DNA of 64,000 nt from Derxia gummosa DSM 723 (lineage in GTDB: Bacteria > Pseudomonadota > Gammaproteobacteria > Burkholderiales > Burkholderiaceae_E). Of this stretch, positions 51,000 to 60,643 are shown piece after piece. The notes under the pieces are model-generated. The model did not search any database. It was not told the DNA's origin and worked only from the letters and a program-made list of their open reading frames with translations. Within the stretch, counting starts at the first letter, position 1. Each line of letters starts with the position of its first letter. The DNA lies in the NCBI RefSeq assembly GCF_000482785.1, contig NZ_KI519499.1, positions 434,001-498,000 of the forward strand, given 5' to 3'. The translations under genes were made by a program, and so were the position numbers.

Positions 51000-51632
51000 T
51001 GGAGTTTTCCAACTGGGACATCCTGCGCAACCTGCTGCTCGCGGCGCGCTGGACGGTGCTGCTGTCGCTCGCGGCCTTCGCGCTCGGCGGCCTCGCCGGG
51101 CTGGTGCTGCTGTTCATGCGCACCGCGCGCCAGCCGTTGCTGCAATGGCTTGCACGCGGCTGGATCGAGGTCTTCCAGGGCACGCCGCTGCTGATGCAGC
51201 TCTTCCTCGCCTTCTTCGGCATCGCGCTGTTCGGCGTGGATGTGCCGCCCTGGCTCGCGGCCGGCCTCGCCCTCACCTGCTGGACCAGCGCCTTCCTGGC
51301 CGAGATCTGGCGCGGCTGCGTCGAGGCGATCCCGCGCGGGCAATGGGAAGCCTCGGCCAGCCTCGCGATGAACCGCATGCAGCAGATGCGTCATGTGGTG
51401 CTGCCGCAGGCGGCGCGCATCGCGGTCGCGCCTACCGTGGGCTTCTCGGTGCAGGTCATCAAGGGCACGGCGGTCACGTCCATCATCGGCTTCGTCGAGC
51501 TGAGCAAGGCCGGAACCATGATCACGAATGCCACTTTCGCGCCGTTCACGGTGTACGGCTTCGTGGCGCTTCTCTACTTCGTTCTTTGCTGGCCGCTGTC
51601 GAAGGCGAGCCAGGGGCTGGAAAGGAAATTCA

Positions 51633-51655
<23 letters not shown>
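50996..51655 (+). CDS. Amino acid ABC transporter permease (HisQ/GlnP type) 2
   Basis: A 219-residue permease paralogous to the previous one. LLLAARWTVLLSLAAFALGGLAGLVLL, WIEVFQGTPLLMQLFLAFFG and the EAA loop CVEAIPRGQWEASASLAMNRMQQMRHVVLPQAARI are conserved. Its 3' end overlaps the ATPase start by 23 bp, so all transporter subunits are translationally linked. Confidence 0.93.
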
Positions 51656-52364
<709 letters not shown>

Positions 52365-52594
52365 GGCAGGCGGCGGGTTTGGCGGGCCGCGCGGCGTGGC
52401 GTGCGCCGGCCGGCCGCGCGGATCGACCGCTCGCGCGCAAGCCCCTCCGCTCGCCAGGGTTGGCCGCGCCGCGCGGCGGCGCTCGGTTGCAAGCGCCATC
52501 GGCGCTCGGCAGATTGCCCCGGCCGAGTCCAGAGCGCCGCAGGCGTCGAGGGCCGCGAACCCGGCTCGGCGCCTCCCACCGACTGCCGCCGCTC

Positions 52595-53683
52595 ATGCTC
52601 CGTCAAATCCTTCGCCGCGCCGCCCTCTTCGCCTGCCTGCTTTGCTTGTCCGCCGCGCCCGCCTCGGCCCACATCAAGTGGTTCAACGACAAGATCAACC
52701 TCATGATCCCGCCGCGCAGCCTCGATGAAGTGCTGACGCTCACGCCCTTCGGCTGGATCTTCGGCGCCGCCGTCGCGGTGCTGTTCGCCGCCTCGCTGCT
52801 CGACTCCTGGCTCGTCAACCGGCACACCTGGATCGCCCGCCGGCTCGCCTGCGCCGACCGCGGCTTCGAAGGCCACACCTACCTGTTCCTGCGGGTACTG
52901 GTGGCGGTGTTCTTCGCCATCCTCGGCAGCGAGCACAGCGTGCTGCTCACGCCCGAATCGACCACCTCGGCCTGGTGGGTCGCCAACCTGCAATACGGCA
53001 TCGCGCTGACGGCGCTGCTGCCCGCCACGGGCTGGATCGCCGCGACCGGCATCGTGCTGCTCTACGGCATGGGCATCGAAGGGCTGGGGCTGTTCCACAT
53101 GCTCGACTACCCGGCCTTCCTCGGCGCGGCGGCCTATCTGGCGCTGATGTCGCTCAAGCCCGAGCGGCATGTGCGGGCGCTCGCGATCCTGCGCATCAGC
53201 ACCGCGCTCACGCTCATGGTCGGCGCGGCCGAGAAGTTCGGCTACCCCGACTGGAGCTTCCAGATGCTGCGCGACTACCCGGTACTGCGCTTCGGCGTGG
53301 ACGACCTGGAGTTCTACATGGCCGGCGCCGGCATCGTCGAATTCGCGCTCGCCTATCTGGTGCTGGTCGGCCGGCTGTCGGGCAAGGCCGGCTCGGCGCT
53401 GCTGTTCTGCCTGATGGCGGCGGCGATCCTGCTGTTCGGCTGGATGGATTTCGTGGGTCATGCGCTGTTCCTGGCGGCGCTGTTCGCGCTGACCTGGAAC
53501 CGCAATCCAATCGCCGAGCGCATGCAGGTGCGCGGCCGCCACGGCGTGCTGGCGACGGCGGCGCTCAGCAGCCTGCTGTTCGCCGCGCTGGTGCCGGCGG
53601 CGGTGGCCGGCTACCGCTATGCCGACCTGCATCTGGTGACGATGTGCAGCACCCAGCCGAACGGGGTGCACATCCACCGCTGA
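52595..53683 (+). CDS. Polytopic membrane protein with mature N-terminal HIKWF motif (DoxX-like)
   Basis: A 362-residue protein of unrecognised function. A signal peptide (ALFACLLCLSAAPASA) would be cleaved to leave histidine first, followed by IKWFNDKINLMIPPRSL. About eight membrane helices follow, separated by short loops, with WTHIARR-like basic turns, GSEHSVLLTPES, the helix pair RISTALTLMVGAAEKFGYPDWSFQM and a C-terminal YADLHLVTMCSTQPNGVHIHR tail that is His/Cys-bearing. The AH-x-KWF start and the AEKF motif resemble bacterial DoxX-like membrane proteins. A metal or quinone role is speculation. The ATG at 52595 lacks a clear ribosome site. Confidence 0.75.
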   Translation: MLRQILRRAALFACLLCLSAAPASAHIKWFNDKINLMIPPRSLDEVLTLTPFGWIFGAAVAVLFAASLLDSWLVNRHTWIARRLACADRGFEGHTYLFLRVLVAVFFAILGSEHSVLLTPESTTSAWWVANLQYGIALTALLPATGWIAATGIVLLYGMGIEGLGLFHMLDYPAFLGAAAYLALMSLKPERHVRALAILRISTALTLMVGAAEKFGYPDWSFQMLRDYPVLRFGVDDLEFYMAGAGIVEFALAYLVLVGRLSGKAGSALLFCLMAAAILLFGWMDFVGHALFLAALFALTWNRNPIAERMQVRGRHGVLATAALSSLLFAALVPAAVAGYRYADLHLVTMCSTQPNGVHIHR

Positions 53684-53771
53684 CGCGTGTGTCGGTCCGG
53701 GCAAGCGGCCGACTGCGTCAACCGATGACGGCCAGGCCCGCAGCCCGGTCGAGGGCTCGCGCCGGCGGTGC

Positions 53772-54437
53772 CTAGCGGCGCGCCCGCTCGCGCAGAAGGC
53801 GCTCGGCGCGTTGCAGATCGGCCAGCTCGTCGATGTCGAGCGCGATGCCCGGATCGTCGAGCGCGAGTTCCAGGCAGCGTCCGCGCGCGCGGCAGGCGCG
53901 CAGCACCGGCGCCGCGCCCTGCTCGCCCGCGAGCGCCATGAGCGCGTCGCGCTGGCTCGCGGCGAAGCCGACCGGATGACCGCGCTGGCCGGCGTGGAGG
54001 GGCAACACGGCGTCGGGCGGAGCGGCGTCAGGCACGGTGGCGCCCCCGCCATCCGCCGCCGGCCGCGTCACGGCCGCGTCGCCGCGCGACACGGCGCCGC
54101 GCCCGGCCAGCGCCTCTGCCACCGCGCGCAGGCTGTCGGGCCGCAGCAGCGGCAGATCGCCCGGCAGGATCAGCCAGCCGCCCGCGCCGGCCGTCGCGCG
54201 CACGGCGGCGCCGATCGAATCGCCCATGCCCGCGTGCGCGCCGCGCTCCACATGGAAAGGCAGCCCGCTGGCCGCGACGGCCGCGAGCGTCATCCCGAGC
54301 ACGGTCGAACCGCCGAGCGGCGCGTCGAGCTTGGAGCCGGCTCCGCCCGACGCGACGAAGCGCCGGCCACGCCCGGAGGCCAGCACGATCACGACCGGCG
54401 CACCGGCCGGCAAAGCGGGCAAAAGCGAGGAATTCAT
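53772..54437 (-). CDS. MocA-like molybdenum cofactor cytidylyltransferase / NTP transferase
   Basis: A 221-residue nucleotidyltransferase of the MobA/MocA family. The nucleotide-binding loop LASGRGRRF, the Lys in SKLDAPLGGSTVL, GMGDSIGAAVRATAGAGGWLILPGDLPLL (metal Asp) and QRGHPVGFAASQRDALMAL are present. The GMGxSI and GHPVGF elements point to MocA, which makes molybdopterin cytosine dinucleotide, the cofactor form used by bacterial xanthine dehydrogenases, rather than MobA. It is separate from the xdh operon and monocistronic, so the link is inferred from enzyme chemistry. The loop reads LASGRGRRF instead of the usual LAAGxGxRM/F. Confidence 0.8.
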   Translation of the reverse strand: MNSSLLPALPAGAPVVIVLASGRGRRFVASGGAGSKLDAPLGGSTVLGMTLAAVAASGLPFHVERGAHAGMGDSIGAAVRATAGAGGWLILPGDLPLLRPDSLRAVAEALAGRGAVSRGDAAVTRPAADGGGATVPDAAPPDAVLPLHAGQRGHPVGFAASQRDALMALAGEQGAAPVLRACRARGRCLELALDDPGIALDIDELADLQRAERLLRERARR

Positions 54438-54521
54438 CCCGCCGATGCTAAGCGCTTGCCCGTCTCACGATCGGCGGCGGGCAGCCGAAATAACGGTTGC
54501 CATCCCATCGCGTCACGAGCC

Positions 54522-55877
54522 ATGCACCGCCCCGTCAGCACCTCACTTGTCACCCGGCTCACCCTTGCCTTCATCGCGGTGGCGACGATGGCCTGCGCCG
54601 GGACGCTGGTCCTCGCTGGCCGGCTGCTGCCCGCGAGCGGCGCGGCCATGGCCGACCTCGCCATCACCTGCGCGGCGCTGCTGCTCGGCTTCGCGCCCGC
54701 GGCAGGCGCCACCGCGCGCCTGTTCGCGCGGCCGCTGCTGCGGCTGATCGACACCCTCGACGCGCGCGCCGACGCCGCCGCGCTGCGCGCCGTGCCCGGC
54801 TGGGCCGAAGCCGAGGATCTCGGCGCGTGCATCGCCGCCCTGCTCTCCGAACTCGGCAGCCACCACCAGGAACTCCGCGAGATCAACGCCACGCTCGAAC
54901 GCCGCATCGACCGGCGCACCGCCGAACTGAGCAAGGCCAACGCCCGCCTCGTCGATACCCAGCGCCGCCTGACCGACATCACCGAGAACGTCCCGGCCCT
55001 CATCACCTATTTCGACCGCGACTACCGCACCGGCTACGCCAACCGCATGGTCGGCGAATGGACCGGCCTCGACCCGGCGCAGATCGTCGGCCGGCGCCTC
55101 GACGAATTCATGCCCGCCGCCGCCTTCGCCGCGCGCAAGCCGTGGATGGACCGCGCCCTGACCGGCGAGCGGGTGCAGTTCACCGAAAGCTGGACCGGCC
55201 CTGACGGCGAGACCCGCTTCGTGGACGTGGTGTACGTGCCGCACCGCGACACCGACGGCGCGGTGGTCGGCCTCTACGGGCTGAGCACCGACTCGACCGC
55301 CGTGCGCCGCGCCGAGCAGGCGTTGTGCCGGCTCGCGCGCCACGACTCGCTCACGGGCCTGCCCAACCGGCTGGCGCTCGGCGAGCTGCTGCCGGCCGCG
55401 ATCGACCGGGGCGCCGGCAACCGGCGCGGCATCGCGCTGCTCTTTCTCGACATCGACCGCTTCAAGCAGATCAACGACACGCTCGGCCATGCCGCCGGCG
55501 ACGAGGTGCTACGCGAATTCGGCCGCCGGCTGCGCGCCTGCGTGCGCGCGGGCGACACCGTGGCGCGGCTGGCCGGCGATGAATTCGTGGTCGCGCTCGA
55601 AGGTCTGGGCTCGGCCGAGGGCGCCGAGCGGGTGGCGCAGGCGATCGTGCTGGCGATGCGCGAGCCGATGCGCGTCGATGGCAACGAGCTGGTCGTGGGC
55701 ACGAGCATCGGCATCGCGCTCGCCGCCGGCGCCATCACGCCCGAGGTGCTGCTGGCCGACGCCGACCGGGCGCTGTACGAGGTCAAGCGCGCCGGGCGCG
55801 GGAGCTGGCGGGTGGCGGAGCCGCTGGCCCATGTGGTGGGGCAGCGCGAGCGCGGGATGGCGGCGCTGACGCACTGA
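54522..55877 (+). CDS. PAS-GGDEF diguanylate cyclase, membrane bound
   Basis: A 451-residue protein predicted to make cyclic di-GMP. Two N-terminal helices (VTRLTLAFIAVATMACAGTLVLA and DLAITCAALLLGFAPAAGATARL) are followed by a coiled linker, a PAS domain (about 150-262, NVPALITYFDRDYRTGYAN) and a GGDEF domain (about 280-440). The active-site loop reads RLAGDEFVV near residue 350. An RxxD inhibitory site lies five residues before it (RAGDTVARLAGDEF), so product inhibition is likely. SLTGLPNRLAL and DIDRFKQINDTLGHAAGD are intact. It counterbalances the HD-GYP phosphodiesterase at the left of the window, though no direct link is shown. Confidence 0.93.
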   Translation: MHRPVSTSLVTRLTLAFIAVATMACAGTLVLAGRLLPASGAAMADLAITCAALLLGFAPAAGATARLFARPLLRLIDTLDARADAAALRAVPGWAEAEDLGACIAALLSELGSHHQELREINATLERRIDRRTAELSKANARLVDTQRRLTDITENVPALITYFDRDYRTGYANRMVGEWTGLDPAQIVGRRLDEFMPAAAFAARKPWMDRALTGERVQFTESWTGPDGETRFVDVVYVPHRDTDGAVVGLYGLSTDSTAVRRAEQALCRLARHDSLTGLPNRLALGELLPAAIDRGAGNRRGIALLFLDIDRFKQINDTLGHAAGDEVLREFGRRLRACVRAGDTVARLAGDEFVVALEGLGSAEGAERVAQAIVLAMREPMRVDGNELVVGTSIGIALAAGAITPEVLLADADRALYEVKRAGRGSWRVAEPLAHVVGQRERGMAALTH

Positions 55878-55978
55878 GGCTTGCGCGGCGCGGGGCGGGA
55901 TAGCGGCCGCCACGGGGCACGGGGGCGCTCGCAGGCGGCGCGCCTCGCATTCGCGGCGTGCAGTTGGCGTCGGACGTT

Positions 55979-56716
55979 TCAGTGATCGTGGTCGTGATCG
56001 TCGGCCGGCGCGTCCGGCCCGGGTCGCGTGAGCGCGGTCTTGAGAAAGCCCGCGATCGCCGCGAGCCCGTCCTCGTCGAGGCCGTGCCAGTCGCCGTCGC
56101 AGGTCTGGCGCGCGACCGGCCAGCCGGCCGCGGCGAGCGCGTCGGCCGTGGCGGGCGGATCGCGCAGCTCGGCGGGCGCGGCCTCGCCGCTACGCACGCA
56201 GAGGATGGCGGGCAGGTCGTCGGCGCCGGCAGCGGCGGGCGCGACCGGCGCCTCGCCCGCGAGCCCGCCGGCGACGGCGACGATCGCGCCGACGCCGGGG
56301 CGCAGGCTGCCAGCTTCGGCGCCGGCGGCGCGCATCAGCCCCGCGTGCAGCGCGACCGCCGCGCCCGCGCCGAAGCCGACGAGCGCGAGCCGTTCCGCGC
56401 CGAGCTTGCGTTCGGCGAGCTTCGCGTCGGCGGTGGCGAGCACGGCCGACGCGGCGGCGTCGAGCGTGGCGGGATCGGGCCGGCCGTCGGCGCCGGGGGC
56501 GAACCAGGCGCGGCCACCATCGGCGGCGGACGGCGCGTTGGGCGCGAGGAATTCGGCCTTGAGCAGCGTGGGCGCCCATTCGACGGCTGGCTCCAGCACG
56601 TAGTCGCCGTCGCGGCCGTGCTCATGCAGCAGCACGACGAGCCAAGCGGGCTTGCCGCAGGACAGGGGTTGCTGGTCGGGGCCGGCGAGCGGGGTGGTGA
56701 TGGTGGGCAGGGTCAT
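55979..56716 (-). CDS. Alpha/beta-hydrolase fold protein lacking the nucleophile Ser (probable pseudo-esterase)
   Basis: A 245-residue protein resembling the carboxylesterase/phospholipase family (LVVLLHEHGRDGDYVL, FLAPNAPSAADGGRAWF). The nucleophile elbow expected as GFSxG reads LVGFGAGAAVAL, Gly in place of Ser, directly from GGC codons. The aspartate region (LCVRSGEAAPAEL) is also atypical. A His is present in CDGDWHGLDEDG. The C-terminus ends DDHDHDH, a small metal-binding-like tail. It is therefore likely non-catalytic or uses another mechanism. Compare the intact relative at 44876-45499. Monocistronic; role unknown. Confidence 0.8.
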   Translation of the reverse strand: MTLPTITTPLAGPDQQPLSCGKPAWLVVLLHEHGRDGDYVLEPAVEWAPTLLKAEFLAPNAPSAADGGRAWFAPGADGRPDPATLDAAASAVLATADAKLAERKLGAERLALVGFGAGAAVALHAGLMRAAGAEAGSLRPGVGAIVAVAGGLAGEAPVAPAAAGADDLPAILCVRSGEAAPAELRDPPATADALAAAGWPVARQTCDGDWHGLDEDGLAAIAGFLKTALTRPGPDAPADDHDHDH

Positions 56717-56860
56717 GGCGGGCGGGTGTCGGGTTTGTGGGGCGGCGCTGGCCGGCCCGTGGGCGAAGCCAGCGGCGTGCCCGTCGGCGTCGCGCCGCCA
56801 TCGCCGGCTTGCCTGCCACGCCGATCGCCGGGCGCCCGCCTTGCAACCCCTCGGTAAGCC

Positions 56861-57934
56861 TTACACGCCCGGCGCCTCCGCCCGCGTCCATCCCAGGCAG
56901 CCCGCGAGCGCCCCGGCACGGCTCGTCACAAGCGCGCCGCGCGCGACCAGATCGAGCGTGCCGACGGCCGTCGGCAGCTCCACCGCCCACACCGCGCCGC
57001 TCGCATCCGCCCAGCGCACCCGCCCGCCGAGCGCCGCGAGCGCATCCAGCCAGCGCCCCGGCGTGATGCCCGGGCGCAGCACGACGAGCAGCGCCTGCGT
57101 GGGCGCGGCGGCCGGCGCCATCGGTCCGCGAGCGGACCGCAGGCCCGCGTCCGCATCGGGCACGCGGTCGTCCGGCGCCGCCTCCTCCTCCTCCTCGGCG
57201 TCGAGCACCTCGTCCGCGCCGCGCAGCACGCGATGCGGCGCGGCGAGCAGGCGCTCGGTCATGGTCGCGGCGGAAGCCGCTTCGAACAGGTCGTTCGGCG
57301 TCTCGCCGAAGGCGCCGTCGCCCGGGCCGCGCGCCGCCGCCAGCCCCGCGAGCGTCACCGCCAGCACCAGCCAGCGCGCGCCGCTGCCGTTGCCACGCCG
57401 CGCCCGCAGCGTCTGCCAGCCCGGGTAAGGCGGCCGGCTGCCCGGCTCGGCGGCGCGCAGCAGCGCCATGCCCGCGAACAGCGGCGCGAGACCGAAGGCC
57501 ACGAGCCACAGCACATCCCAGAACAGCGGATCGGGCACATCCATGCGCACCCGGTGCAGCCCGAGCACCCAGTGCGACAGCACGCCGTCCACCACATGCC
57601 AGAGCCCGAACCCCGCGAGCGCCGCGCCAGCCGTGCGCTCACGCGCGCCCGGCGCGATCGTGACCGTGCGCAGCCGCCACAGCTTCCACAGCCCCGCCAG
57701 CGCGATCGCGTACATGGCCGCATGAAACAGCCCGTCGGCCGCCACCTGCACCCGCAGATCGGCCCAGGGCGCGCCGCGCAGGCCGCTCAGCAGGTGATGC
57801 CATTGCAGCACCTGGTGCAGCAGGATGCCGTCGAAGAAGCCGCCCAGCGCAAAGCCGAGCATGGCCACGGCACGCGCGAGACGACGGTCGCGGCGCGCGG
57901 CGGCGGCGAAGTCGAAAGGCTGGGAAACATCCAC
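56861..57934 (-). CDS. DUF2243 membrane protein with extra C-terminal region
   Basis: A 357-residue protein. The first 170 residues match DUF2243: FALGGFFDGILLHQVLQWHHLLSG and later GFGLWHVVDGVLSHWVLGLHRVRMD, with conserved His and Asp residues inside four predicted helices. A fifth helix (WLVLAVTLAGLAAA), an acidic linker with five consecutive Glu, and an unrecognised C-terminal module of about 80 residues (ALLVVLRPGITPGRWLDAL) follow. The GTG at 57934 is chosen because GGAGGAG lies just upstream; the frame extends further without support. Transcribed divergently from the flavocytochrome operon. Biochemical function unknown; histidines in helices hint at heme or metal. Confidence 0.82.
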   Translation of the reverse strand: MDVSQPFDFAAAARRDRRLARAVAMLGFALGGFFDGILLHQVLQWHHLLSGLRGAPWADLRVQVAADGLFHAAMYAIALAGLWKLWRLRTVTIAPGARERTAGAALAGFGLWHVVDGVLSHWVLGLHRVRMDVPDPLFWDVLWLVAFGLAPLFAGMALLRAAEPGSRPPYPGWQTLRARRGNGSGARWLVLAVTLAGLAAARGPGDGAFGETPNDLFEAASAATMTERLLAAPHRVLRGADEVLDAEEEEEAAPDDRVPDADAGLRSARGPMAPAAAPTQALLVVLRPGITPGRWLDALAALGGRVRWADASGAVWAVELPTAVGTLDLVARGALVTSRAGALAGCLGWTRAEAPGV

Positions 57935-58073
57935 GGCGTCTCTCCTCCCGGTCAGGCGGACGAAGGCCAGATGCAAGGAATCCGCCGTCCGCATGCCCGG
58001 GAAAAACCGGGCTGGCGCCGGCCGGGAACGATGCTTGCGGACCGCCGCACATCTCGATCTCGCGGAGCCACCG

Positions 58074-58880
58074 ATGCCCACCACGCGACGCGCATTCCTC
58101 AAGTCGACGGCCCTCGCGGCGGTCGCAGGCGCCGCCACCGAGGCTCCGGCCCGGGATCACGCCCCAGCCGGTGCCGCCAACGCGCATGACAGCACGACCG
58201 GCACGACGCATGAACACGGAAACATGCATGCGCCGGCCTACTCGGGCGGTCTCGAGCGCGCCGGCTACCTGTTCTTCGAGCCCGCCGAGGCCGCCTTCAT
58301 CGAGGCCGCCGTCGAGCGCCTGATCCCGAGCGACGCCAGCGGCCCCGGCGCGCGCGAAGCCGGTGTCGCCGCCTATCTCGACCGCCAGCTCGGCGGCGCC
58401 TGGGGCGCGGGCGAGCGGCTCTACCGCAGCGGCCCCTGGCAGGCCGGCACGCCGAGCCAGGGCTATCAGCTGCCGTTCACGCCGGCCGAGCTGTTCCGCA
58501 ACGCGCTGCGCGCGATCGACGCCGAACTCAAGCCGCGCGGCGGCTTCGCCAGGCTCGGCGCCGAGCGCCAGGACGCCTGGCTCGACGCGCTGCACGGCAG
58601 CGACCGCGATCTCGGCGGCGTGCCGGCCAACGTCTTCTTCGAATCGCTGCTCGCGATGACGATCGAGGGCTTCTTCAGCGACCCGGTGTACGGCGGCAAC
58701 CGCGACATGGTGAGCTGGAAGGCGATCGGCTTTCCGGGCGGCACGGCGAGCTACTACGACCTCGTGGACCGCCACGGCTACCGCTACGACCGCCCGCCGC
58801 TGAGCATCGGCGACGACGGGCGCGGCCATGTGGCGATGCCCGCCGACATCCCCGCCAGCATCAACCACGGAGGCCGCTGA
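58074..58880 (+). CDS. Gluconate 2-dehydrogenase subunit 3 family protein (gamma subunit)
   Basis: A 268-residue Tat-exported small subunit. The twin-arginine signal TTRRAFLKSTALAAVAGAA is clear. A His-rich spacer (HDSTTGTTHEHGNMH) precedes the conserved core FFEPAEAAFIEAAVERLIPSD, FFESLLAMTIEGFFSDPVYGGN and KAIGFPG. In membrane-bound gluconate and related dehydrogenases this subunit accompanies the flavoprotein through the Tat pathway and is needed for its export and activity. Its stop overlaps the GMC start by one base. It opens a three-gene operon. Confidence 0.92.
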   Translation: MPTTRRAFLKSTALAAVAGAATEAPARDHAPAGAANAHDSTTGTTHEHGNMHAPAYSGGLERAGYLFFEPAEAAFIEAAVERLIPSDASGPGAREAGVAAYLDRQLGGAWGAGERLYRSGPWQAGTPSQGYQLPFTPAELFRNALRAIDAELKPRGGFARLGAERQDAWLDALHGSDRDLGGVPANVFFESLLAMTIEGFFSDPVYGGNRDMVSWKAIGFPGGTASYYDLVDRHGYRYDRPPLSIGDDGRGHVAMPADIPASINHGGR

Positions 58881-60643
58881 TGGCGACCCGTCTCGACTCC
58901 GCCGACGTGGTGCTGCTGGGCGTGGGCCTGGTGGGCAGCATCCTCGGGCGCGAACTCACGCGCGCCGGCCTCAAGGTGGTGGGGCTGGAGCGCGGCGAGC
59001 CGCGCTTTACCGTGCCCGACTTCCAGGGCCAGAAGATGCATGACGAACTCCGCTTCTCGACGCGCAAGGCGCTCACGCAGGACAACGCGCGCGAGACGCT
59101 CACCTTCCGCAACCACGCCGGCCAGACCGCGCTGCCGATCCGCCGCTGGGAGAGCTTCCTGCCCGGCACCGGCCTCGGCGGCGCTGCGGTGCACTGGAAC
59201 GGCCAGACCTACCGCTTCCAGGACACGGACCTGCGCATGAAGACGCTGACCGAGCAGCGCTACGGCAAGGGCTTTGCCGGCGGCGATCTGCTGATCCAGG
59301 ACTGGGGCGTGAGCGCGGCCGAGCTGGAACCCTACTTCGACCGCTTCGAGTACCTGCTGGGCACGAGCGGCAAGGCCGGGCACCTGAACGGCCGCAAGCT
59401 CGCGGGCGGCAATCCCTTCGAGGATTCGCGCTCGCGCGACTACCCCACGCCGCCGCAGAAGGAGCCCTATGGCTCGGCCATCTTCCGGCGCGCGGCGGCC
59501 GAACAGGGCTACCACCCCTACACCCAGCCGTCGTCCAACCTGAGCCAGCCCTATACCAACCCCGAGGGCGTGAAGCTCTCGACCTGCATGTTCTGCGGCT
59601 TCTGCGAGCGCTACGGCTGCGAGCACTACGCGAAGTCGTCGCCGCAGACGACGCTGCTGCCGGTGCTGCTGGCCGACCGCAACTTCACGCTGCGCACGCA
59701 ATGCCAGGTGCTGCGCATCAACCACGCGGGCGGCAAGGCGGCGAGCGTGACCTATGTGGACGCCGCCGGCCGCGAGTTCGAGCAGGCGGGCGATCTGTTC
59801 ATCGTCGGCATGTTCGCGCTCAACAACGTGCGGATGCTGCTGCTGTCGGGCATCGGCGTGCCCTACGACCCGGCGACGGGCAAGGGCACGGTCGGCCGCA
59901 GCTATGCCTACCAGACGATGGGCTCGGTGCAGGTGTTCTTCGACCAGAGCGTCAACATCAATCCGTTCATGCGCTCGGGCGCGAGCGGCACGGTCATCTC
60001 GGATTTCGTCAGCGACAACTTCGACCACGGGCCGCTCGGCTTCGTGGGTGGCGCCTACATCGGCGAGGTGATGAGCCACGGGCGGCCGATCGAATTCCAT
60101 CCGGTACCGCCGGGCACGCCGGCCTGGGGCGCGAAGTGGAAGCAGGCGGTGTTCGCGCACTACAACCACACGAGCGTGCTCGGCATCCACGGCAGCTCGG
60201 TGGCGACGCGCGCCAACTACCTCGACCTCGACCCGACCTACAAGGACGCCTGGGGCCTGCCGCTGCTGCGCATGACCTTCGACTTCCCGGACAACGACCT
60301 GAAGATGAGCGCCTACATCACCGGCAAGGCGGCCGAGATCGGCCGCGCGATGGGCGGCCGGCAGGTGGCGGCCACGCCGCGCAAGGGGCCGTACACGGTC
60401 ACGCAGTACCAGACCACGCACAACACCGGCGGCACGGTCATGGGCGAGGACCGGAGCACCAGCGTCGTCAACCGCTATCTGCAGAGCTGGGACGTGAGCA
60501 ACGTGTTCGTGATCGGCGCGTCCAACTTTCCGCAGAACGCGAGCTACAACCCGACGGGCACCGTGGGCGCCCTCGCCTACTGGGCGGCGGAGGCGATCGT
60601 GAAGCGCTACCTCAAGCGGCCCGGGCCGATGGTGCAGGCATGA
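58880..60643 (+). CDS. GMC-type FAD dehydrogenase large subunit (gluconate dehydrogenase-like)
   Basis: A 587-residue flavoprotein of the GMC family. FAD-binding GVGLVGSILGREL with LERGEPR, the LGGAAVHWNGQTYR motif, and the C-terminal block with TTHNTGGTVMGEDRST and NASYNPTGTVGALAYWAAEAI hold the catalytic His/Asn and match gluconate 2-dehydrogenase/sorbitol dehydrogenase alpha subunits. A Cys-rich segment (STCMFCGFCERYGCEHY) fits the 3Fe-4S-type cluster binding seen in this subgroup. No own signal peptide is seen, so it is probably exported with the Tat-bearing gamma subunit. It oxidises a sugar acid or polyol in the periplasm and passes electrons to the cytochrome. Overlaps the next gene by 4 bp. 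Confidence 0.93.
   Translation: MATRLDSADVVLLGVGLVGSILGRELTRAGLKVVGLERGEPRFTVPDFQGQKMHDELRFSTRKALTQDNARETLTFRNHAGQTALPIRRWESFLPGTGLGGAAVHWNGQTYRFQDTDLRMKTLTEQRYGKGFAGGDLLIQDWGVSAAELEPYFDRFEYLLGTSGKAGHLNGRKLAGGNPFEDSRSRDYPTPPQKEPYGSAIFRRAAAEQGYHPYTQPSSNLSQPYTNPEGVKLSTCMFCGFCERYGCEHYAKSSPQTTLLPVLLADRNFTLRTQCQVLRINHAGGKAASVTYVDAAGREFEQAGDLFIVGMFALNNVRMLLLSGIGVPYDPATGKGTVGRSYAYQTMGSVQVFFDQSVNINPFMRSGASGTVISDFVSDNFDHGPLGFVGGAYIGEVMSHGRPIEFHPVPPGTPAWGAKWKQAVFAHYNHTSVLGIHGSSVATRANYLDLDPTYKDAWGLPLLRMTFDFPDNDLKMSAYITGKAAEIGRAMGGRQVAATPRKGPYTVTQYQTTHNTGGTVMGEDRSTSVVNRYLQSWDVSNVFVIGASNFPQNASYNPTGTVGALAYWAAEAIVKRYLKRPGPMVQA

Noticed and set aside
52365-52594. Second copy of the 13862-14079 palindrome
   Set aside because: Only a GAGCGCCGCAGGCG segment is shared; the arms are absent.
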